Below are positions 1 through 11,955 of a DNA stretch of 64,000 nt, piece after piece. The first letter of the stretch is position 1; each line of letters starts with the position of its first letter. The notes beneath the pieces were generated by a model that was given only the letters and a program-made list of their open reading frames with translations, made no database searches and was not told where the DNA came from. The stretch covers positions 116,142,501 through 116,206,500 of the forward strand of contig CM075669.1 in assembly GCA_037962975.1 (NCBI GenBank). The letters run 5' to 3'. Position numbers and translations under genes: made by a program. The stretch comes from Clitoria ternatea (Eukaryota > Streptophyta > Magnoliopsida > Fabales > Fabaceae).

Positions 1-1664
1 AAGATATCCATAAATCTTACAAATTGCCTTTCCTTGTTTATTTTTGAAGGGTTCTTTGGATACGGTAAGCTCTTTAGTTGCGGTGTTGGGTCGTCCACCT
101 TCTTCTTCCCTTCTTTTATTTCTTTCTTTTTTTCTTTTTCAACTTTCTCCTTCAGATTTACATCATTATTCTTCTTTTCACTAACTTCCTCTTTTGTTTC
201 TTTTTCAAAATCTTCTTCTACTTTTTCTTCCACCTTGTCATTCTCTTTTTGTTGTCCAATGACCTTCCCACTTCTTGTTGTGATTGCTTTGCATTGCTCC
301 TTCGGATTTGGGTGTGTATTGGCTCCAAATTGGGAGTTATGATGCTCTGTAATTTGGCGAGCCAATTGCCCCACTTGTGTCTCTAGGTTTCTTATCGAAG
401 CATCAGTGTTCTTCTGGTTGGTGATTGAGACCTGCATGAATTTTTCTAGAGTGTCCTCTAGTTTTGATGTCCTTTCTGTCAATGAAGGACCTTGCTGATA
501 GGGTTGCTGTCTGTTGGATATGCTTGCTTCTTGCTTCCATCCACCATTTTGACTATTTCTCCATCCCTGTGAAAAATTATTGGGGCAAGCATTGTTATTG
601 AAGTTACTCTGCTTACCTTGGTTATTCATATAGAGGATAGATTGGTCTCCTTGCTCTCCTTGACAGTGTCCATTCTGATGTTCTCCTCCACAAAAGTCAC
701 ATCTCATTTGTGCTTGTTGGTTTCTTGTAGAGGACTGCACAGCATGCAGTTGTTGCGGGAGTTTTGCCATCTGTTGTGTCAGAGCTTCAATTTGTTGTGT
801 CAAAATTTTATTTTGAGCCAAAATGGCATCTGTTGTATTAAGTTCCAACACTCCCTTCTTTTGGACTTGTGTTCTGTCATGCTGAGCTTGGTAATCTGTG
901 GATGATAATGCTTCAATGATCCTTGTAGCTTGCTCTGCATCTACTGTCATCATGGTTCCTCCAGCTGCTGCATCTAAAATCATTTTAGTGTCAGCCTTTA
1001 AACCACTGTAAAAGATATTCAATTGGGCAATATCTTCAATTCCATGGTTTGGGCACTTTCTGAGGAGAGATTTGAAACGTTCCCATGCTTCACAAAAGGG
1101 TTCATCATGGCTTTGTTTAAATGTTGTGATATCTGATTTAGCTTTGATAAATCTGGATGGTGGGAAGAATCTGTGTAGGAATTTTTCCACCACTGTCTCC
1201 CAGCTGTTCAGGCTTTGATTTGGGTGGGACTGGAGCCATTCTTTAGCTTTTCCTGCAAGAGAAAAAGGAAACAATCTTAGATATGCTGCCTCAATTACTT
1301 CCTGTTCAAAGCCCATTGTTCCTATTAATTCATAGAATGTGGCCAAGTGAGTGTAAGGATCTTCACTGGACATTCCATGGAATTGATGGGAACTAATTAA
1401 ACTAAGAAAAGCAGGTTTCATTTCTATAGCCCTGATTGTATTTGGTATAGCAATGCTTGAGTAGTGTCTAGGTCCTTGTTGCAATGTGTAATCTCCAAGT
1501 GTTCTCCTTGGTGGGTTTTGATTGTTGCAGTTGACATCCATTGTATCAGAGGAAGTTTGTCCTACGTGGAAGTTCTGCTTGGCTTTCTTTATTTTCTTGA
1601 GGAACCTGTCTATCTCTGGATCAAATGCAAGTTATTCTTTTGTACCCTGTCCTCTCAAGATCAT
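1..1664 (-). CDS. Athila-type gag polyprotein, partial
   Basis: Gag packages retrotransposon RNA in virus-like particles. From the ATG at 1541 the frame is open for about 513 codons to the window edge, so the stop is not visible. It has a retrotransposon-gag domain (WLQSHP and FLHRFFPPSR about 110-150 residues in), a CX2CX3HX4C knuckle at about residues 281-293 (CDFCGGEHQNGHC), a Gln-rich stretch before it and a Lys/Glu-rich tail. A likely original start lies upstream at 1664, but its reading frame has a TAA at 1634-1632, eleven codons in, just before the conserved DPEIDR segment. That single stop is the only lesion seen. The open frame suggests a fairly recent copy; whether translation can begin at 1541 is unknown. 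Confidence 0.85.
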
Positions 1665-1782
1665 AAATCAAGTACTCAAAATAGCAAAGTTACTACATAA
1701 AAAAAATAAAAACAAATTGAAAACAAATTTATTTACATTGTCTTGTCAATTCAATGCTAAAATATTCAAACTTAAATCACCT

Positions 1783-1800
1783 CCCCGGCTGCGGCGCCAA
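1783..1800 (-). other. Primer-binding site of Athila-type element
   Basis: The minus strand reads TGGCGCCGCAGCCGGGGA a few bases inside the LTR end at 1805. This is the usual PBS form of Athila-type elements, where a tRNA 3' end primes minus-strand DNA synthesis. It fixes the orientation and the inner LTR boundary. Confidence 0.8.
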
Positions 1801-1804
1801 AACT

Positions 1805-3477
1805 TGTTAGTATGTTTCTGAGATATTTGAAATGAAGAGTTCACTGAAAGAGAATCAAGTTTGTATAATATGAACTCAATGGAATAGATGTGCCAAGTTT
1901 AAACACAGAGGTTGTAGTACAGTGTAGATGTCGTTCCACTGAGGAGGTGTGAGAATGAAAATCTTAGTTTTGAATTGATTTGGCAGAATGGTTTGGTTTT
2001 TGTTTTGTTGTAAATGATGTTGATTAAGGAGACAGTAAATAACAGAGAGTAAAAGTTGCAAAAGATAACAGTGAATGGTGTTGAAAAATCAGTTTTGTAA
2101 AACAGGGATTGGCTTCATCACATCTTCACCTCTGTAAGCTGCATAAGTTTTCATATAAGTAAATCGAAAAGATAAGTTCTACGTCACAATCAAAGTCATT
2201 TGTATCGATCCCTCGACTACAAAATTCATAAGAATGATTTCAAACCGCTGATCCCTCAGTCACTTTGAAATCATCCCAGCATTATCGATCGATTGTTTTG
2301 ACATTTATTGCGTTAGACGCCATCCCTGGCTACCTACTCACAATAAGTATTTCTTTCAGGTTCTGCTTTCAAAAGTCACTTCCCAGCATACTTGAGAAAA
2401 CTTAGAACAAGAAAATAGTGATCAAGTATTTTCAGGCATTAAACGCAGAAAGAAATACAGCAACTTATCAAATCTCATTACTAAATAAAAACTTACAGCA
2501 GCATTACTTTAGTGTTGAATGGATTACAGCCAATCCCATAAGGGAGATTAGTTACTCATGCCTTGCATTTTCACCATCGAAAGAATGAATACAGAAAATA
2601 ATGGAAAGTTTGGATTGTGAATGAAATACAGGGGATGAATCTGATGATGGATATATTATCTACAGCTTGATTTATAGGAGTTATGGTTCAGCTTCCCTTT
2701 CCCACTTGCGTAGAACCCATGCAGCATCTTTCAGAGACTTGTAGAAACACAAGAAAGTGGGTGAGTTGGCATCCCACCATTGGTGAATATTAAATTGAAA
2801 AATCCCATACTGCATGAGTCACGCTTGAGCTTAGTGGTTACGCTCAAGCGTGAAGGGTTCTGATGCTGTTTGATGGTCTCTCGCTCAAGCTGAATTAACC
2901 ACGCTCAAGCGTGGCCTTCCTCATGTTGCTCACGCTTACTTCTTCTCAGCTACGCTCAAGCGAGGCTTTGTCATCCATTAGGCACGCTCAAGCGTGTAAA
3001 GCACACGCTCAAGCACTCTTCATGTGCATGGTCACGTTCGAGCTCCTTCTAGTCACGCTCAAGCGTGCTTCATGTGCAGGGTCACGCTCACGCTCACGCT
3101 TAATCTTCGCTTGGGCACTCTCGAGCTCACGCTCAAGCGGCTCATCCCCATGCTTGAGCGTGAGAGGGGTCCTGATGCCTCTTTGTCTTCTTTAAGTCAT
3201 GCTTGCCATGGTTAATCCTCGCTCAAGCGTCTAGTATTCACGCTTAAGCGTGAGAGATGCTTTATGTTCTCAAACTTTCATGCTCAAGCTTGCTTACTTT
3301 GGCTTGCCTTCCTGTTGAGTTCCCTGCACTTTCCAAGGGTTTAAACATAATACTTCTTTTATACACTACTTAAAAGATTCATGCTCACTTCCTTTAATAA
3401 TTCATTAATTTAGCTCAAATTCTTTACAAAATTAGTTCAAATGAGTCATGAAATCAATGCTTAATCAACACTTATCA
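1805..3477 (-). repeat. Athila-type 5' LTR
   Basis: About 1.67 kb between the PBS and the surrounding older LTR. Plus-strand ends are TGTTAG at 1805 and a terminal CA at 3477. The part nearest the PBS is ordinary AT-rich LTR sequence. The part at 2819-3295 is GC-richer and carries an array of dyad motifs (separate entry). No second copy exists in the window, so the outer boundary is approximate. Confidence 0.7.
2819..3295. repeat. Paired dyad array, CACGCT-CA-AGCGTG type
   Basis: About fourteen copies of an imperfect palindrome with arms CACGCT/AGCGTG (variants with TCGCT or AGCGAG). Motif centres read by eye at 2826/2845, 2886/2906, 2937/2957 and 2989/3010 form pairs 19-21 bp apart, with longer gaps between pairs. 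Linkers differ more than the dyads. Function unknown. Confidence 0.8.
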
Positions 3478-3752
3478 ATGTTACATAGAGTGCTTGAGAA
3501 TTAAAACAAAAAAGAGAGGCACCTGATGAAAGGATGAACGGAGTTAAGAGAGGAAAGAAATAATTAATTAAAAGAAAGTATTAAAAAAAGAATTTAAAAG
3601 AAAAGAATTTAGTAATTTATAAATAAATTAGTTTAGACTAGGATTTAAGAAAAGAATCAAATAAGTAATTTAAGGGGTTAGTTTAGGTGGATTAAATAAT
3701 TTAATTCCTAGCTAAATAATTTAGTTCCAAATTTTAAATTTAGGATGTTACA
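3478..3752 (-). repeat. Fragment of an older TGTAACATCC-type LTR
   Basis: On the minus strand this begins TGTAACATCCTAAATTT at 3752, like the solo LTRs elsewhere in the window, and is interrupted at about 3477 by the Athila-type element. ATCAC at 3753-3757 would be its target duplication; the partner copy would be left of the window. AT-rich, no coding content. Confidence 0.55.
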
Positions 3753-3884
3753 ATCACCATCACAACCACCATTGTTGCCACCGTCATCACCATCATTCCT
3801 ACCACCACCACACCTCAATCACCATCACCACCACTACCATGAGAACCACCATTACAACCATCATGTCATCATTACCACTATGGA
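3753..3884. repeat. CAC/CAT trinucleotide tract, part 1
   Basis: Degenerate run of CAC, CAT, ACC and GTC triplets. It continues in style at 4412-4539 and 7461-7690, so it appears to be one old tract broken by two later insertions. Reading frames across it give low-complexity His/Thr or Gly/Asp strings and are not genes. Confidence 0.7.
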
Positions 3885-4411
3885 TGTCAACATAGGTTTG
3901 GCCCGGTAGGCCTACTAGCCTAAAAAATGGCGGGCGTGTTAGAAAAATTTAGAACATAACTACATCGTATTTGACCCGCCCGCTTAGTATTTTGGTGGGT
4001 TTTGGCAAGGCGGGGAGGAATAGCTCACGGGCCAATATATTGTTTAATATTATTTTTTTATGTTATTAGTATAATTATATTTAAAATTTTCCATTTTAGT
4101 ATCATATTACTTTATGTTTTTTCTAATTTAATAAATTTCTCTTATTTACTTATTAAAAATAATAAGTTAATTGATTTTTATTAATTTTAATTATTTTATA
4201 TATTTTTTAAGTAGATTAACCCATCAACCTACTACTAAAAACATTGGAAGAAAAGATTTAGTTTATGTTTTTTAAAACTTGGCAGGCCAACTCAGCAACC
4301 CGTCATCAATGTGGGGCAAGCTAGAAATTCCAGCCCACCTATGGTAGGGCTTGCCTTGCCTCCAATTTGGTGGGTTGAAAAAAAGGAGGGGAGGATTGAC
4401 CCATATTAACA
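3885..4411. mobile_element. MITE, hAT-like
   Basis: About 527 bp with imperfect terminal inverted repeats: TGTCAACATAGGT on the left against TGTTAATATGGGT on the complement of the right end. It lies inside the CAC/CAT tract, which is good evidence of insertion. No transposase. I do not see a clear 8-bp target duplication, so the superfamily is a guess from the ends and the GGCGGG-rich subterminal sequence. Confidence 0.5.
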
Positions 4412-4539
4412 ATCCTAGTCACCACCATTCGACCACCACAACCATCATCACCGCCACCGCTGTCACCACCAATGTCACTACCGTTGTCATTGTTACCACC
4501 ACCACCATCATCGTCGCCACTGTGACCACTCTCTTCATT
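4412..4539. repeat. CAC/CAT trinucleotide tract, part 2
   Basis: Continues the triplet tract between the MITE and solo LTR A. It ends in the ACCGC target site duplicated by LTR A. Confidence 0.7.
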
Positions 4540-4690
4540 ACCGCTGAAACACCCTAATTTTAATAAATAAATAAAACCCAAAACAGGGGAAAATTTTTTC
4601 TCAAAAATAAACCAATGGCAACCGGGAAAAAATAAAAAAGAAGGGAGAGAAAGGCAAGAGAAAAGAAAACCATCCACAGCGAAAGGATAA

Positions 4691-4866
4691 AATGCCTAAG
4701 CGAACCCAACAGCACCATGTACACTCGCTCAAGCGAGATCCGACTCCGCTTGGGCGAGACAGCTCAATTCGCTCGGGCGAGCACTCAATCGCTTGGTCGA
4801 AACCATTCAAAAGCCTTCCATCGGAACCACACTCGCTGGAGCGAATCCCACATTCGCTGAGGCGAG
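4691..4866. repeat. Paired dyad array, CTCGCT-CA-AGCGAG type (LTR A)
   Basis: Seven near-palindromes; pair centres read by eye at 4730/4751, 4774/4794 and 4838/4859, that is 20-21 bp apart. Core letters vary (CA, TG, CG, GG) while the arms stay complementary. Confidence 0.8.
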
Positions 4867-4869
4867 TGA

Positions 4870-5800
4870 CACACTCGGTAATTCCCAACACTCGGATTTC
4901 AGAATCTATGTTCACTCGGGGAAAGTCTTTACTCACGATTCATTCGGATTAACTCCTAGCCGCGGATTTTGACCACTCGGGAGATGGTTCCCATAGTCAT
5001 TTCACTCGGGTTTCACACGTACATTTCACTCGGAGTATTCTTCACGGTATTTTATCACTCGGGTATTTCACTCATTTTCCACTCGGTACATATAATCCTT
5101 CTTACTCAAGTTTTCTTACTAAATCAAGCCTCTCCTAGAATCTTCTAGTTTCCAATAAGTTTACCACCCTGGGTTTCACTCAGAATTCCTATAGATCACT
5201 CTCCAGTCGGAGATACTCACTCGGAGGGTTTTCACTCGGAAACATGTTGTCATTCTCCACCCGAGGAAATCCTAACAGTTATTACTCTAAAGGTCTTCAG
5301 GTTAATCCCCACTCGGAATTATACAACCTCACTCATCCAGAAACATCTAACCTTTCCTCACTTGGGGTAGAGTCACTACCTCGCTTCCCACAGCAATAAC
5401 TTAGTTCCATTTTAACCTAAGATCATACTAACCTCCCACGCTCGGAAAGTACATATATACATCACTCGGATTTCACGCATAGCATAGATAAACATACAGT
5501 ATATATATATATAGGAATGTATACAAATAATTTACAAGCACATTGTCATACCCTCAACCCGAGGGAATTCCAATTCTGGTTTAAGAGACTAAGATCAAAA
5601 CACGAGTCGGCCAAGGCTTAACCAAAACATTATACACAGTATCTACACATATACATATATTTCCATAGTGCACAAACATTCCACTCGGCATGCAGCTCCA
5701 CCTTCACTCGTTGTTCCGAGAGACATTCACTGAAAATATTGCCACAGTAGGGGTGAGCTTTTACATTTAAAATGACAGTTAGTGACTCGGAAACCCGTAG
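4870..5800. repeat. Dispersed CACTCGG (CCGAGTG) repeats
   Basis: More than twenty copies of ACTCGG or close variants, densest at 4870-5360 and thinning out to 5800. Spacing is irregular, unlike the neighbouring dyads. The same heptamer cluster occurs in LTR C at 24240-24760. Confidence 0.75.
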
Positions 5801-7460
5801 ATCTTTCACCATACAACATCACATCTCAATCAATTATAATGTTAACTGCCATCCAATGTATCTACATATAACAGTACCATGCAATCGGAATTCATACATT
5901 TAATACACGGCTATATGGATCATATCATTTCCGACACATACACATGCAACACAATGAATTCATCACAGTATAAGAGCATATATATATATATATATAATGC
6001 ACACATATCTACTAGAGTCGGATCCGACCCCCTCTTTATTACAAATTTTTACGTTGAAACATAGGCTCCAAGCCTTTTTCCCTCCAGCTCCAAGCTGGTC
6101 CGGCCGTTTTACTGGTACCAAACCGTTTGCCCTCACATGTAACACAGTCACTCCAAGCGACAACGGAAGTGTTACGGGCAGCCCCGGGTCCAACCCGGTA
6201 AGCTTGCCTTGAGTCCAACCCAAGGTCTTTCATCAAGCGTCCAACGTTAATGCACTCGGCATCACCTTGAGTCCAACTCAAGGTCTTTCAATCATATTTT
6301 ACGTATATTTGTCAATACAACAATACCCCTTTTTCCGCACCTTAACCACACTCTGCATGTAACTCATTCATCATCACACAAACACAACAGATTCATTTTC
6401 TAGCATTCACGTGCATGTTAATATAGGATAGTAATCAGGATCTACCCACTGTTCCCCAGTACAGAGCACTCAGAAGTCACGTCAACATGCACAGCAACAA
6501 ATATCTCATATTTGAATATAACATTCCATCTGGAATCAACAGTAGTCACACACCTGCTCTCGGTGTCGGGAATCCCCACTTCATGCATTCATGAGTAAAA
6601 TAACCAACCAGACTCAATATGGCGACTTAAGATACATGCACTCCATTCACACACGGTCCCATAACTCACACATGCATTCACATACCCAACAGTGTGTCTC
6701 ATAATCACATACATTAAATATAAAAAGAACTACCATCAGACTCAACCATCACATGCCTCGGTATTCAAAAGCTGTCAATCATATATATATATTTCATAGC
6801 TAACACCTTCAAACACACATGCATGAGCAATACTTCACCCGGAGACCGTTCACAAGCTATCATTTGAGATACAAAGCGCCCCCTACCTACTGAAGGAATT
6901 CGAGGGGTTCCTCTCTTTCCCGACGTTGGTCCTTTGCCTCTGATTACTTCGTCCAGGCTCACACTCGTTTAGGCTTCCTTGAACGTAGTCGCACCGTGGA
7001 ACAGGAAGCTGTTTGTCTTCCACTCCGATGATCGTCCCCCACCAAGGAAACTCTGAGTCTTCTGTAGTACCGTCGTCGTGAGTTTCCAGAAACGGAAATA
7101 GTGAACAGGGAAGAAGAAGAAGAAGACGAAGAACGAGGAAGAGAAGAGAAGAGAGAACGAAGCAGTAGTGGAAGAGGGAGTCTGAAGGAAGATGAATAAT
7201 AATAGTGACCATGGACGTATATATATATATGCACGAAGAAGAGAAGAGTGGGGTGGGAAAGCGTGAATCGACAGTTCCACTAAGCCACACGCACCAATCA
7301 CAATCAACCAGCCATCACCATTATTCATAATTAATTAGCCATTATCTTCTTAAGTTAGGTTAATTGAGTTACTTATAAGTAACAAGTAATTTCCACTTTG
7401 CAATGATTATTTTAATGGCTTAATTTCGTTCGGTAATTAATTTTTAAATCGGGATGTACA

Positions 7461-7690
7461 ACCGCCACCCCTATCATTACCATCACCATCGTTACCATCA
7501 CAAATGTTGTCACCATGACAATAACCTCCACCATTACCATTGTTGCCACTATAAGCATCTCCTCCACCACCACCTATGTCGTAAGTGCCACCATCACCAT
7601 CGCTATTGCCACTATCGTCATTGTCATTATCGTCACTGCCACTAATGATGACTAAACCCAACCACCACCATTGCCCTCACCGCTACCGCC
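7461..7690. repeat. CAC/CAT trinucleotide tract, part 3
   Basis: Resumes directly after LTR A with its ACCGC duplication. Frames through it encode only His/Tyr or Gly/Asp-rich low-complexity strings. Confidence 0.7.
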
Positions 7691-8163
7691 GCCACTATCA
7701 TTGTAGAAGATTTATTATTATATTATTGTTATTTTTCATGTTTAAAGTAGTTTTGATCATAATTATGAAAGTTTTTACAATAACTTTTTAAAATTCAAAG
7801 CAATATAAACTAAAAATCAAAAACAAGTTTTAGCTTTTAAAAAATTTAAAACTAAAAATCAAATACCATCCTAAATAGGGCCTTAGCTTTAAGTTGAAAG
7901 ATAAAAGCTAAAAGTTGATAGTTTATTTGATTGAAAGTGTTTAGTAAAATCAGGTATTATAATAACTAGTAAGTGTAAAATAACCTAAAAATGTGATTAA
8001 TTACTTAAGCATAACCTATAATTTGATAATTTTCACCTAATTATTAATTTTCACATTTTAATCTATTTTAAATAATTTATCATCTAAAAAATTATGATAA
8101 TTTTTAATTTATATTATAAAGAAATAAAATTTGATATATTATAAGAAATTGATTTATTTTATA
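7691..8163. other. AT-rich spacer
   Basis: I see only AT-rich sequence here, with no gene, clear repeat unit or element end until LTR B begins at 8164. Confidence 0.5.
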
Positions 8164-8840
8164 TGTAACACCTTAGGTTCAAAACATGACATGTACATGA
8201 AACTTAAGTGTTTACATCAAGAGTACAGATTCAGTTTAATTTTACAATAACTTAATAGCGGAAGTTTTAAAACTAACAAGTTGGTTTCCATGAATTTTGT
8301 CCAGATTACAAAAGAAAAGAAGCCAATGGCTTTCTACCTTAAAGTAAAAAAGGAACAAAAAGGAGAAGACGACTTTCAAATCTTCTTAGAGGTTGTGGAC
8401 TTCTTGAACTATTCACCTGAAAACACCGTAAGCATAAGATATACAATTCATATATCTCAGTAACTCTAGGTTAATAAAAGAATTCACAAGATATTTTAAC
8501 CACTAAGTGAAAAAATATTTTCTTTTCAATTCCCAAAACTTAAATTCATCACACACCTCATAGCATTTATAAGCAATAAGTATCATTCATACTGTAACTT
8601 TCATAATTTTAAAAACATGATCACAATATGTTATGAGTCTTTTATGTGTTAGCTAAAGCACTTGATTTAGTGAACTCACCTAGTCTGTGGAAGCGTCCCC
8701 CCACTATGGAACTCAAAAGCACCCCTAGATCACAAGATTTTATTAATAACCCTATAAATAATGGTGCAACCATCTTCGAAACTACAACGCCATTACCAAT
8801 TCCCTTGCAATGTCAAGATGATTTAACTGATAAGTGTTAT

Positions 8841-9654
8841 TAATGAGGACATTCTAAGGGAGGACCCACACATTGTATTGGACAAAGGACTTAAGGCTTA
8901 CAAAGGGCCCCTCACTAGGGTCAAGTCCAAGAAAAGCAAGGAGACTATCCATAAAGCCCTATCTTCCTTCATCTCTTTCTTTAATGGGCCCAAGCCTAAT
9001 GGAGATAGCTTGAGGATCTATTTGTATTCATCTTGTAATATAGGTCATAATTAGATCTCTTTAGTTACTTAGGCTTTATTTGGGCCTTACTAGGCCAATT
9101 GGTCACTTTAGGACCATGTACTCTCACATTGGGCCATGTATAGGCCATTTCCTTTCCTATTTCTTAGTTTTGGGCCTAGGATCCAATTAGCCAAGCCGAT
9201 ATCCATGCCTTGTCCGAATTCTCCATAGCCTATATAAAGGCTTCTCCCTTTGTAAAATGGTACACATTAATATCATTTTGAGTTTTAGTCACTTTGAGTG
9301 GACTTTTTAGTGAGAGATTCTCCTCCTTCTCTCTAGGATTTGTGAGGCTCTTGCAAGCTCTTATCTAATGGGTCTCTCCCTCCTTGGTGGCAAGATAGGA
9401 GTTATCTCCCTCTCTTGGAAGTGGCCTCCACCACCTATTCTATTTCCTTAGCCTTCCTCTTTCACCTTTCACCTTTTCCACTTCACTTCCTTCCCTTTTC
9501 TCCTCCTCATTTTCAACCATTCTTCTTTAGTTTCTTGTTTCATGTTTCAGTTTCCTTCCTAAGAAGAAGATCATCATCTTTGGCTTGAAGGATTGAAGAA
9601 GAAAAGATCCAAGATCCACCTTCCCTTAAGGAGCTTGAAGAAACTCCTACATCA
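8841..9654 (+). repeat. CRM-type 5' LTR
   Basis: Begins TAATGAGGACATTC and ends CTACATCA; the 3' LTR shares both ends. It includes the coding tail of pol (DKGL..YKGPLTR), since in this clade pol overlaps the LTR. About 60 bp around 9165-9215 and a short block near 9270 are absent from the 3' LTR. Confidence 0.85.
9231..9238 (+). promoter_or_regulatory. TATA box of CRM-type 5' LTR
   Basis: TATATAAA within the LTR; the same box is at 16732-16739 in the 3' LTR. Position in the LTR fits the usual promoter of the element's genomic RNA. Confidence 0.6.
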
Positions 9655-9655
9655 C

Positions 9656-9675
9656 TTAGTATCATCTTGAGCTTG
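9656..9675 (+). other. Degenerate primer-binding site, CRM-type element
   Basis: Just after the 5' LTR, TTAGTATCATCTTGAGC resembles the initiator-tRNA-Met PBS form TGGTATCAGAGC with several changes, consistent with an old copy. Confidence 0.45.
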
Positions 9676-11955
9676 GGAGGTTCTTTCTACTTCTTCTTCC
9701 TCTTTTCAATTTTGAATTTGTATCTAGTCTTGGCTGGTTGGTTTTCATTTCCATGGTTGTTTATGTGTTGATGCCATGTTAAAAGTAGAAAAGCCATAAA
9801 AAAGTTGTTCTTTGAGTTTTGTGATAATTCTTCATATTCTTCAAATTTTGCATATTGTGTTTGTAACTTTCGGTTTTGGTATTGTTTTGTCTTGTTTAAG
9901 CTTTCCAAATTCTGAGTTTGGCACTTATCTTGTTTCGATTTTTGAGTATTACAATTGGTTGTTGTTGGTTTGTTGAATGCTAGAGCCAAATAGGAGTGTA
10001 TGTGCCATTTGGAACCTTTTCTAGTGTTCTAGAAATTTTAATTGCTTTAACCTTTTTAGTGTGCTAAAACCGTGTAGTGGAGTTAACTCAATCATCTTTG
10101 GTTAACTCCCTAAAAGGTTCCAATCTTGTTTGTAAGGAGGCCTCATCTTAAGGTCCTCCAAAAGTTACCTCATTTTTAGGCTTGTTAGTGATCCAATCTT
10201 AGTTTTCATCTAGGTTTAATTTTCATTTCAAGCACATTAGGTCAACATTCCAATTTCAGTTTTGCATATTATTAGCATAAAATAAAATTGTCAAAAAGAA
10301 CATTACACCTTCCATTCATCTTGTGGAAGAAGGTTGCACATTTTCCCCTAACCAAAAGAGTGACAATTGAAGTTAGTGAGCTAGCTAACTGATTTTGGTT
10401 TTTTCATAAGAAAGTGGTGTTAGATTTTTCAAATTGGTAAAAGGAAAAAAGAGAAAAGGAAAAAAAGACTAGACAAAAGCCAAAAGTAAAAAGGAAAAAG
10501 AATACCTTAAAGACAAAGAGTAGAAAAGGGGTACCAAAAGAAATAGTTGAAATCCCTATAACAAAGTTGAACACCATAATTTGAACCTCAAATTTTCAAA
10601 ATCACAAAGACTTAAGAGAAGAGTTTGCTAGTGACATTTTACACTTGTTCAATTACACTTGCTTGCTTAGTAGTTACAACTCTAGAGTTTCTAGGCTTAG
10701 GTTTCCTTTCCTTTGTTCTTGTATATTATTTTCTTGTTTGTCTTGTTTTGTCCATCATCTATAATTTTGAATTCCATTAAGTGTAGCTTTATTCATTTGA
10801 ACTTTTCTTACTTTGGTCTTGTCATAATCAAAAATCCAAAAAGAATTCAAATTGAGTAGCTTCTTTCAAATTAGCCTTTTTAGTTTGTCTCCTTTCTTTC
10901 CTAAGTTTGTCATTGAGTTTTCTTCCTTTCATAATCCTTTGATAATTCCTTTCTCTATACCATTGAGGGTAGCATCTTGAGACACTTGAGATTGGTGTGG
11001 AAATTGCTTGAGTCTCTTGATCCTAAGAGAAGGGACACACTTAAGAGAGATAATTGTGAGGGTTTGATTTTAGTTTCAATTTTACCTAACCAATTTCGTG
11101 TTGAAGTTTGCTTGTTTTGTTTTTGCTAGGTGTGGTGGAGATTCTACAATTCAAGCAAAGAATTTGAAGACCATTGTAAAGCAAGCAAAAGCCTTGTAAT
11201 AGTAGAAAATTAGGCAACTTTTCAATTCTTAGAAAAGTGTAGTAGGATTTTTGTCTTGTATTTTGGACACCCACTGGACATTGGACTTTTGGACTCTTAA
11301 TATTTCCTTTAGTAATTTCAGCTAGCTCTAGTAGCATGTGCATTTGTGTGTTTGTTAATTAGTTAGTTGGTTAAAACTAGAAGTAGTTAGTTAGTTATTG
11401 GTTTTAACTAAAATTTGGTTAGTTAGTTGCTTGTCTTAAATAAGTTGGTTAATTAGTTAGTAGTTAGAACTAATTCTAGTTGGCATAACTAATCCTAACC
11501 AAATTTATTAGTTGTTATAACTAACCTATAACCAAAATTAGTTTCTAGTTAGGGTTGTTAGATCTAGTTCAAACTACCATAACTAAATAACTAATTCTAG
11601 TTAGGGTTTGTTAGGTGTTAGTTAGTTGAACTAATTTGGTTAGTTAACTACATTGTTGGCCGAATTAGTTAGCTTTGTTTAGGGTTAGTTACTTGATTAG
11701 TTACAACCTAGGATCATCATAAGGAACATAGGTAAAGACAACCTAGGTCTTGTATAACTAATCATAGTACTACATCCTAGGATACAACCTAGTACAAGAC
11801 AACTTAGGTACTTGTTTCCCCTTAGGAAAGAAACCTAGTACTTGTTTTTTAGGATTGTTGTGTGTTTTCTAATACTTACCTTGCATCAAGCATCCTCGAC
11901 TAGATTGTTTACAACTTTATTTCCCTTGTCTTGTTTTCTTTGATAACCTTAAATC
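9676..11955 (+). other. Long 5' leader of CRM-type element
   Basis: About 2.3 kb between PBS and gag without open frames of note. At 11340-11700 it is rich in TTAGTTAGTT and TAACTAA repeats. The second CRM-type element has a matching leader at 37199-38830 on the minus strand. Confidence 0.6.

Larger units (their letters stand above)
1..3477 (-). mobile_element. Athila-type Ty3/gypsy retrotransposon, 5' part
   Basis: Read on the minus strand the order is LTR (3477 to 1805), primer-binding site (about 1800-1783), then a long gag frame running off the left window edge. The PBS motif TGGCGCCGCAGCCGGGGA and the gag type are those of the Athila/Tat branch of Ty3/gypsy elements. Pol and the second LTR would lie to the left, outside the window. 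The element sits inside an older LTR whose minus-strand start is at 3752. The right end is placed at the CA of 3476-3477 (minus start TGATAAGTG); an alternative end at 3470 cannot be excluded. Confidence 0.8.
4545..7460 (-). mobile_element. Solo LTR A (2.9 kb)
   Basis: Ends are TGAAACACCC at 4545 and GGGATGTACA at 7451-7460, flanked by a perfect 5-bp duplication ACCGC (4540-4544 and 7461-7465). No coding interior, hence solo LTR. Orientation is minus: the TGTACATCCCG start at 7460 is followed by a pyrimidine-rich stretch on that strand, as in LTRs C and D. It shares the block TTTGGTACCAGTAAA (6107-6125, complement) with LTRs C and E. The later part holds the motif arrays at 4691-5800. Several AT runs (near 5500 and 5980) are present. 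Confidence 0.8.

Noticed and set aside
4339..4677. Gly/Asp-rich frame on the minus strand (and a similar one at 7437-7661)
   Set aside because: Both are translations of the CAC/CAT triplet tract; one even runs across the end of LTR A.
5981..5997. AT runs as origins or matrix attachment sites
   Set aside because: Simple dinucleotide repeats occur at many places here (41764-41795, 30531-30546, 62319-62330); nothing beyond composition supports a function.
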